NCBI GenBank assembly: GCA_002403895.1
Contig: DHIQ01000195.1
Coordinates: 16,400-25,044 of the forward strand
Origin: Candidatus Neomicrothrix sp. UBA4742
GTDB lineage: Bacteria; Actinomycetota; Acidimicrobiia; Acidimicrobiales; Acidimicrobilacustridaceae
Length of the DNA stretch: 8,645 nt
Reading direction: 5' to 3'
Both the position numbers and the translations under genes were made by a program. The notes beneath the pieces are model-generated. The model had not been told where the DNA came from. It saw only the letters and a list, made by a program, of their open reading frames with translations, and ran no database searches. This document shows positions 6,818 through 8,645 of this stretch, one piece after another; positions within the stretch are counted from its first letter, which is position 1, and every line of letters begins with the position of its first letter.

Positions 6818-7040
6818 TTCTGGTGCTAACGGTTAACCCCGATGAGCCCGGGGCGGACTCCTGTCCGTAGAAGTGTCACAGTGAAGGGCGCTGGCCGAAT
6901 GAGTCAAACGGCCCATTCCTACGTTCGGTGGTCAAGCCAGCGCTCAAGGTTTCCAAGGCCTCACGAGCAGCTTTCAGCCCTCCACGATTCTCGAAGGAGC
7001 GCGCTCCCAGGACTGAACCTGGCCGGTACCCTCACGGATT

Positions 7041-7085
7041 CGACCCCCGCTCCCCGGTCCGCCCCGGGTTGAGCGGGGGTCGTTT
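7041..7085 (+). terminator. Terminator-like hairpin with no plus-strand gene in front
   Basis: A 12-bp stem, 7041-7052 (cgacccccgctc) with 7071-7082 (gagcgggggtcg), encloses a second 5-bp stem, 7053-7057 with 7064-7068 (cccgg/ccggg). The stem is followed by TTT at 7083-7085. On the plus strand this looks like a factor-independent terminator with a short U-tract. No plus-strand protein gene ends nearby, so it may end an unannotated RNA or block read-through into the gene at 7317. Confidence 0.5.
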
Positions 7086-7199
7086 CGCGCGTGGCTACCG
7101 TGTGCGGGCCTGCGGCCGAGGATGTGCTGAGCCTTGAGCTGGGACCGGTTGGGACTCAGACCATCCCCAGCAGGTCCGGGCGACTGAGCGGGTTCTTCG

Positions 7200-7237
7200 G
7201 ATCATCGACCGGTGCATGCCGGTGGTTGATCATCGAC
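7200..7237. repeat. Direct repeat GATCATCGAC, two copies
   Basis: The identical 10-mer GATCATCGAC occurs at 7200-7209 and 7228-7237, 28 bp apart, flanking the ccggtgcatgccgg inverted repeat (7209-7222). Position about 80-115 bp upstream of the GTG start at 7317 would suit a regulator site. This is inference from position only. Confidence 0.3.
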
Positions 7238-7273
7238 AGTCGCAGTTGGCTGGAGCTTGGGGATTGATGTTCT

Positions 7274-7292
7274 GTTAGCCTCCCGGTTAGCC
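7274..7292 (+). repeat. Tandem direct repeat GTTAGCC just upstream of the repeat-protein gene
   Basis: GTTAGCC at 7274-7280 and again at 7286-7292, a 12-bp period, about 25-43 nt before the GTG start. One helical turn of spacing would suit a dimeric regulator. It may also overlap the promoter or the 5' leader; no strong -35/-10 pair is visible. Confidence 0.3.
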
Positions 7293-7304
7293 GCTTGGGT
7301 GACC

Positions 7305-7312
7305 GGGGAGGG
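7305..7312 (+). promoter_or_regulatory. Ribosome-binding site of the repeat-protein gene
   Basis: GGGGAGGG at 7305-7312 lies 4 nt before GTG 7317. This favours GTG 7317 over the in-frame GTG at 7299, which has no such site in front of it. Confidence 0.6.
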
Positions 7313-7316
7313 CTTG

Positions 7317-8645
7317 GTGAGGGTTCGGGCGTGGTGGACCGTCACCGTGGTCGTGGTTGCGCTGGCGGCGGTGGTCGCCGGAGTTCCCCCTTCCTCTCCT
7401 GCATCGGCTGGGAGCCCCGCTGCGGCGGTGGTGACCCCACCAGCGGGTGGGTACACGACGTTGTCCCCGGCTCGGCTGCTCGACACCCGTTCGGGCGGGA
7501 CCACGGCGGACGGACAGCAGGCCGGTGGCGGACCGATCAGCTCGGGTGGGACTCTGGCGTTGGTGGTGGCCGGTCGGGGTGGGGTGCCTGCGTCAGGCGT
7601 CGGCGCTGTCGTGTTGAACGTCACCGTGGACCAGCCCACCGCCAGCGGCTATCTGATCGTGTACCCGTCGGGTGAGACCAAGCCGTTGGCGTCAAATTTG
7701 AACTTCACCCCCGGTCAGACCGTCCCGAACTTGGTGATTGCCAAGGTGGGTAGCGACGGCAAGGTGAATGTCTTCAACTTGTTCGGCCTCACCCAAGTGG
7801 TGGTCGATGTCGAGGGCTGGTTCCCGGCAGGCGGGGACTACACCACTCTGTCCCCTGCTCGCCTGCTCGACACCCGTGCAGGTGGGACCACTGTCGATGG
7901 CCAACAAGCCGGTGGGGGACCCATCGGATCGGGCGGGATCCGTTCGCTGCCGGTTGTGGGGCGTGGGTCGATACCGGCGACCGGTGTGGGGTCGGTGGTG
8001 TTGAACGTGACCGTCGATCAGCCCACCGCCAGTGGCTTCTTGACGGTGTATTCCTCTGATGTGGCCCGACCGTTGGCGTCCAACCTCAACTTCACTCCCA
8101 GCCAGACGGTTCCGAACCTGGTGATCGTCAAAGTTGGCGCTGATGGCAAGGTCGATTTGTTCAACTCGTTCGGGTCCACCCAGGTCGTGGCTGATGTCGA
8201 AGGCTGGTTCCCGACCGGCTCTGGGTTCACCGGTCTGGCTCCGGCCCGTCTGCTCGATACCCGCCCCGGCTACACCACCGTGGACGGCCAACAAGCAGGT
8301 GCAGGGGCCATCGGTCCCAACTCGACCGTGTCGCTGCCGGTGCTGGGTCGTGGTGGTGTCCCTACCTCCGGTGTGGGGTCGGTCGTGGTGAACGTCACTG
8401 CCACCGGCCCAACCACGGCGGGCTATCTGACCGTGTTCCCCAACGGCGAAAACCAACCCCTCGCCTCGAACCTCAACTTCGTGTCCGCCCAGACCGTCCC
8501 CAACTTGGTGATCGCCAAAGTCGGCACCGACGGCAAAGTCAACCTGTTCAACTACTTCGGCTTCACGCACGTGATCGTCGATGTCGAAGGCTGGTTCCCG
8601 ACCTCCACCGGTATAACTGATGTTTCCCTACCAGTACGAGCGGCC
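7317..8645 (+). CDS. Secreted protein with three 129-residue repeats, 3' end beyond the window
   Basis: Read from GTG 7317, the frame stays open for 443 codons to the last base, so the C-terminus is missing. Residues 1-31 are a signal peptide (MRVRAWW, a V/A-rich core, ASA before G32), followed by an Ala/Pro linker. Three tandem units span residues 46-174, 175-303 and 304-432, each exactly 129 aa. Each runs from [YF]TxLxPARLLDTR through GRGxxPxxGVGxVVxNVT, PLASNLNF, QTVPNLVI and KVGxDGKV to DVEGWFP. Modules like this recur in secreted actinobacterial proteins, often fused to hydrolases, and look like beta-rich surface or carbohydrate-associated domains; their function is not established to my knowledge. 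The last 11 residues (ITDVSLPVRAA) no longer match the repeat, so a different C-terminal domain probably begins at 8613. That unseen domain would decide the protein's activity. Confidence 0.85.
   Translation, partial: MRVRAWWTVTVVVVALAAVVAGVPPSSPASAGSPAAAVVTPPAGGYTTLSPARLLDTRSGGTTADGQQAGGGPISSGGTLALVVAGRGGVPASGVGAVVLNVTVDQPTASGYLIVYPSGETKPLASNLNFTPGQTVPNLVIAKVGSDGKVNVFNLFGLTQVVVDVEGWFPAGGDYTTLSPARLLDTRAGGTTVDGQQAGGGPIGSGGIRSLPVVGRGSIPATGVGSVVLNVTVDQPTASGFLTVYSSDVARPLASNLNFTPSQTVPNLVIVKVGADGKVDLFNSFGSTQVVADVEGWFPTGSGFTGLAPARLLDTRPGYTTVDGQQAGAGAIGPNSTVSLPVLGRGGVPTSGVGSVVVNVTATGPTTAGYLTVFPNGENQPLASNLNFVSAQTVPNLVIAKVGTDGKVNLFNYFGFTHVIVDVEGWFPTSTGITDVSLPVRAA
7452..7838 (+). repeat. Coding repeat unit 1 (129 codons)
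   Basis: Begins YTTLSPARLLDTRSGG and ends VEGWFPAGGD. It shares VVLNVTVDQPTASG with unit 2, mostly with different synonymous codons. Confidence 0.9.
7839..8225 (+). repeat. Coding repeat unit 2 (129 codons)
   Basis: Begins YTTLSPARLLDTRAGG and ends VEGWFPTGSG. It is exactly 387 bp from unit 1 to unit 2, with no insertion or deletion in between. Confidence 0.9.
8226..8612 (+). repeat. Coding repeat unit 3 (129 codons)
   Basis: Begins FTGLAPARLLDTRPGY and ends VEGWFPTSTG. It is the most divergent unit (VVNVTATGPTTAG instead of VLNVTVDQPTASG) but keeps the 387-bp length. Confidence 0.9.

Larger units (their letters stand above)
6801..7316. other. Gene-free stretch rich in inverted repeats
   Basis: 516 bases between the divergently placed pilin and repeat-protein genes. 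No open frame here has protein-like composition, apart from a possible remnant at 7156-7233 on the minus strand. Foldable elements are: 6854-6858 with 6863-6867 (cggac/gtccg); 6888-6895 with 6936-6943 (gcgctggc/gccagcgc), enclosing 6897-6901 with 6914-6918 (gaatg/cattc); the 12-bp palindrome ggagcgcgctcc at 6996-7007; 7007-7011 with 7018-7022 (ccagg/cctgg); and the terminator-like hairpin at 7041-7085. Both regulatory regions of the flanking genes must lie here. A small RNA on the plus strand ending near 7085 is possible. Confidence 0.5.

Noticed and set aside
7036..7050. GGATTCGACCCCC resembling a tRNA T-arm
   Set aside because: No matching acceptor, D or anticodon stems could be drawn on either strand; the bases belong to the terminator-like stem.
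6842..7137. Two plus-strand frames of 69-76 codons
   Set aside because: Composition is Arg/Ser/Pro-rich, there is no ribosome-binding site, and they run through the hairpins of the gene-free stretch.
7692..8570. 292-codon open frame on the minus strand
   Set aside because: It is antisense to the three-repeat secreted protein, and its apparent internal repeats just mirror the sense repeats. The sense frame has a signal peptide, a ribosome-binding site and a known module.

Overview
The window is high-GC DNA with strongly G/C-biased third codon positions and GTG starts. It carries several exported proteins of kinds common in Actinobacteria. The triplicated 129-residue domain at the right end (a PARLLDTR... 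to ...VEGWFP module) and the cadherin-like/Calx-beta decorated secreted enzyme make me think of an environmental actinobacterium, perhaps Acidimicrobiia. That placement is inference; no rRNA or housekeeping marker is present.

Layout, left to right. (1) 1-1152 is the C-terminal four fifths of a pyridoxal-phosphate glutamate decarboxylase, cut by the left edge. It is followed 4 nt later by a six-helix membrane protein (1157-1870) that is probably co-transcribed. (2) 1871-2297 is a leader/intergenic stretch with two hairpins, a perfect AGGAGG and a possible 36-codon leader ORF whose TAA overlaps the next ATG. (3) 2298-4553 is a secreted arylsulfotransferase (ASST) with an N-terminal cadherin-like domain and two C-terminal Calx-beta domains. 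(4) 4640-6349, same strand, 86 nt on, is a secreted Tyr-Cys copper-radical oxidase of the glyoxal/galactose oxidase type. (5) 6557-6586 is a perfect 13-bp hairpin, probably the terminator of a minus-strand Flp/Fap-type pilin (6612-6800). (6) 6801-7316 is a gene-free, inverted-repeat-rich stretch with a plus-strand terminator-like hairpin at 7041-7085 and short direct repeats in front of the next gene. (7) 7317 to the right edge is a secreted protein with three exact-period 129-residue repeats. It stays open at the end of the window.

How they fit together. The decarboxylase consumes protons in the cytoplasm, and its adjacent membrane protein may serve the same acid or GABA response. The sulfotransferase and copper oxidase are both exported and co-oriented, so they may act on the same extracellular phenolic or carbohydrate substrates. 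The pilin and the repeat protein are surface-exposed. There is no CRISPR array, transposase, tRNA or rRNA that I can support. The most distinctive item is the ASST/Calx-beta fusion beside a copper-radical oxidase with a complete active site.
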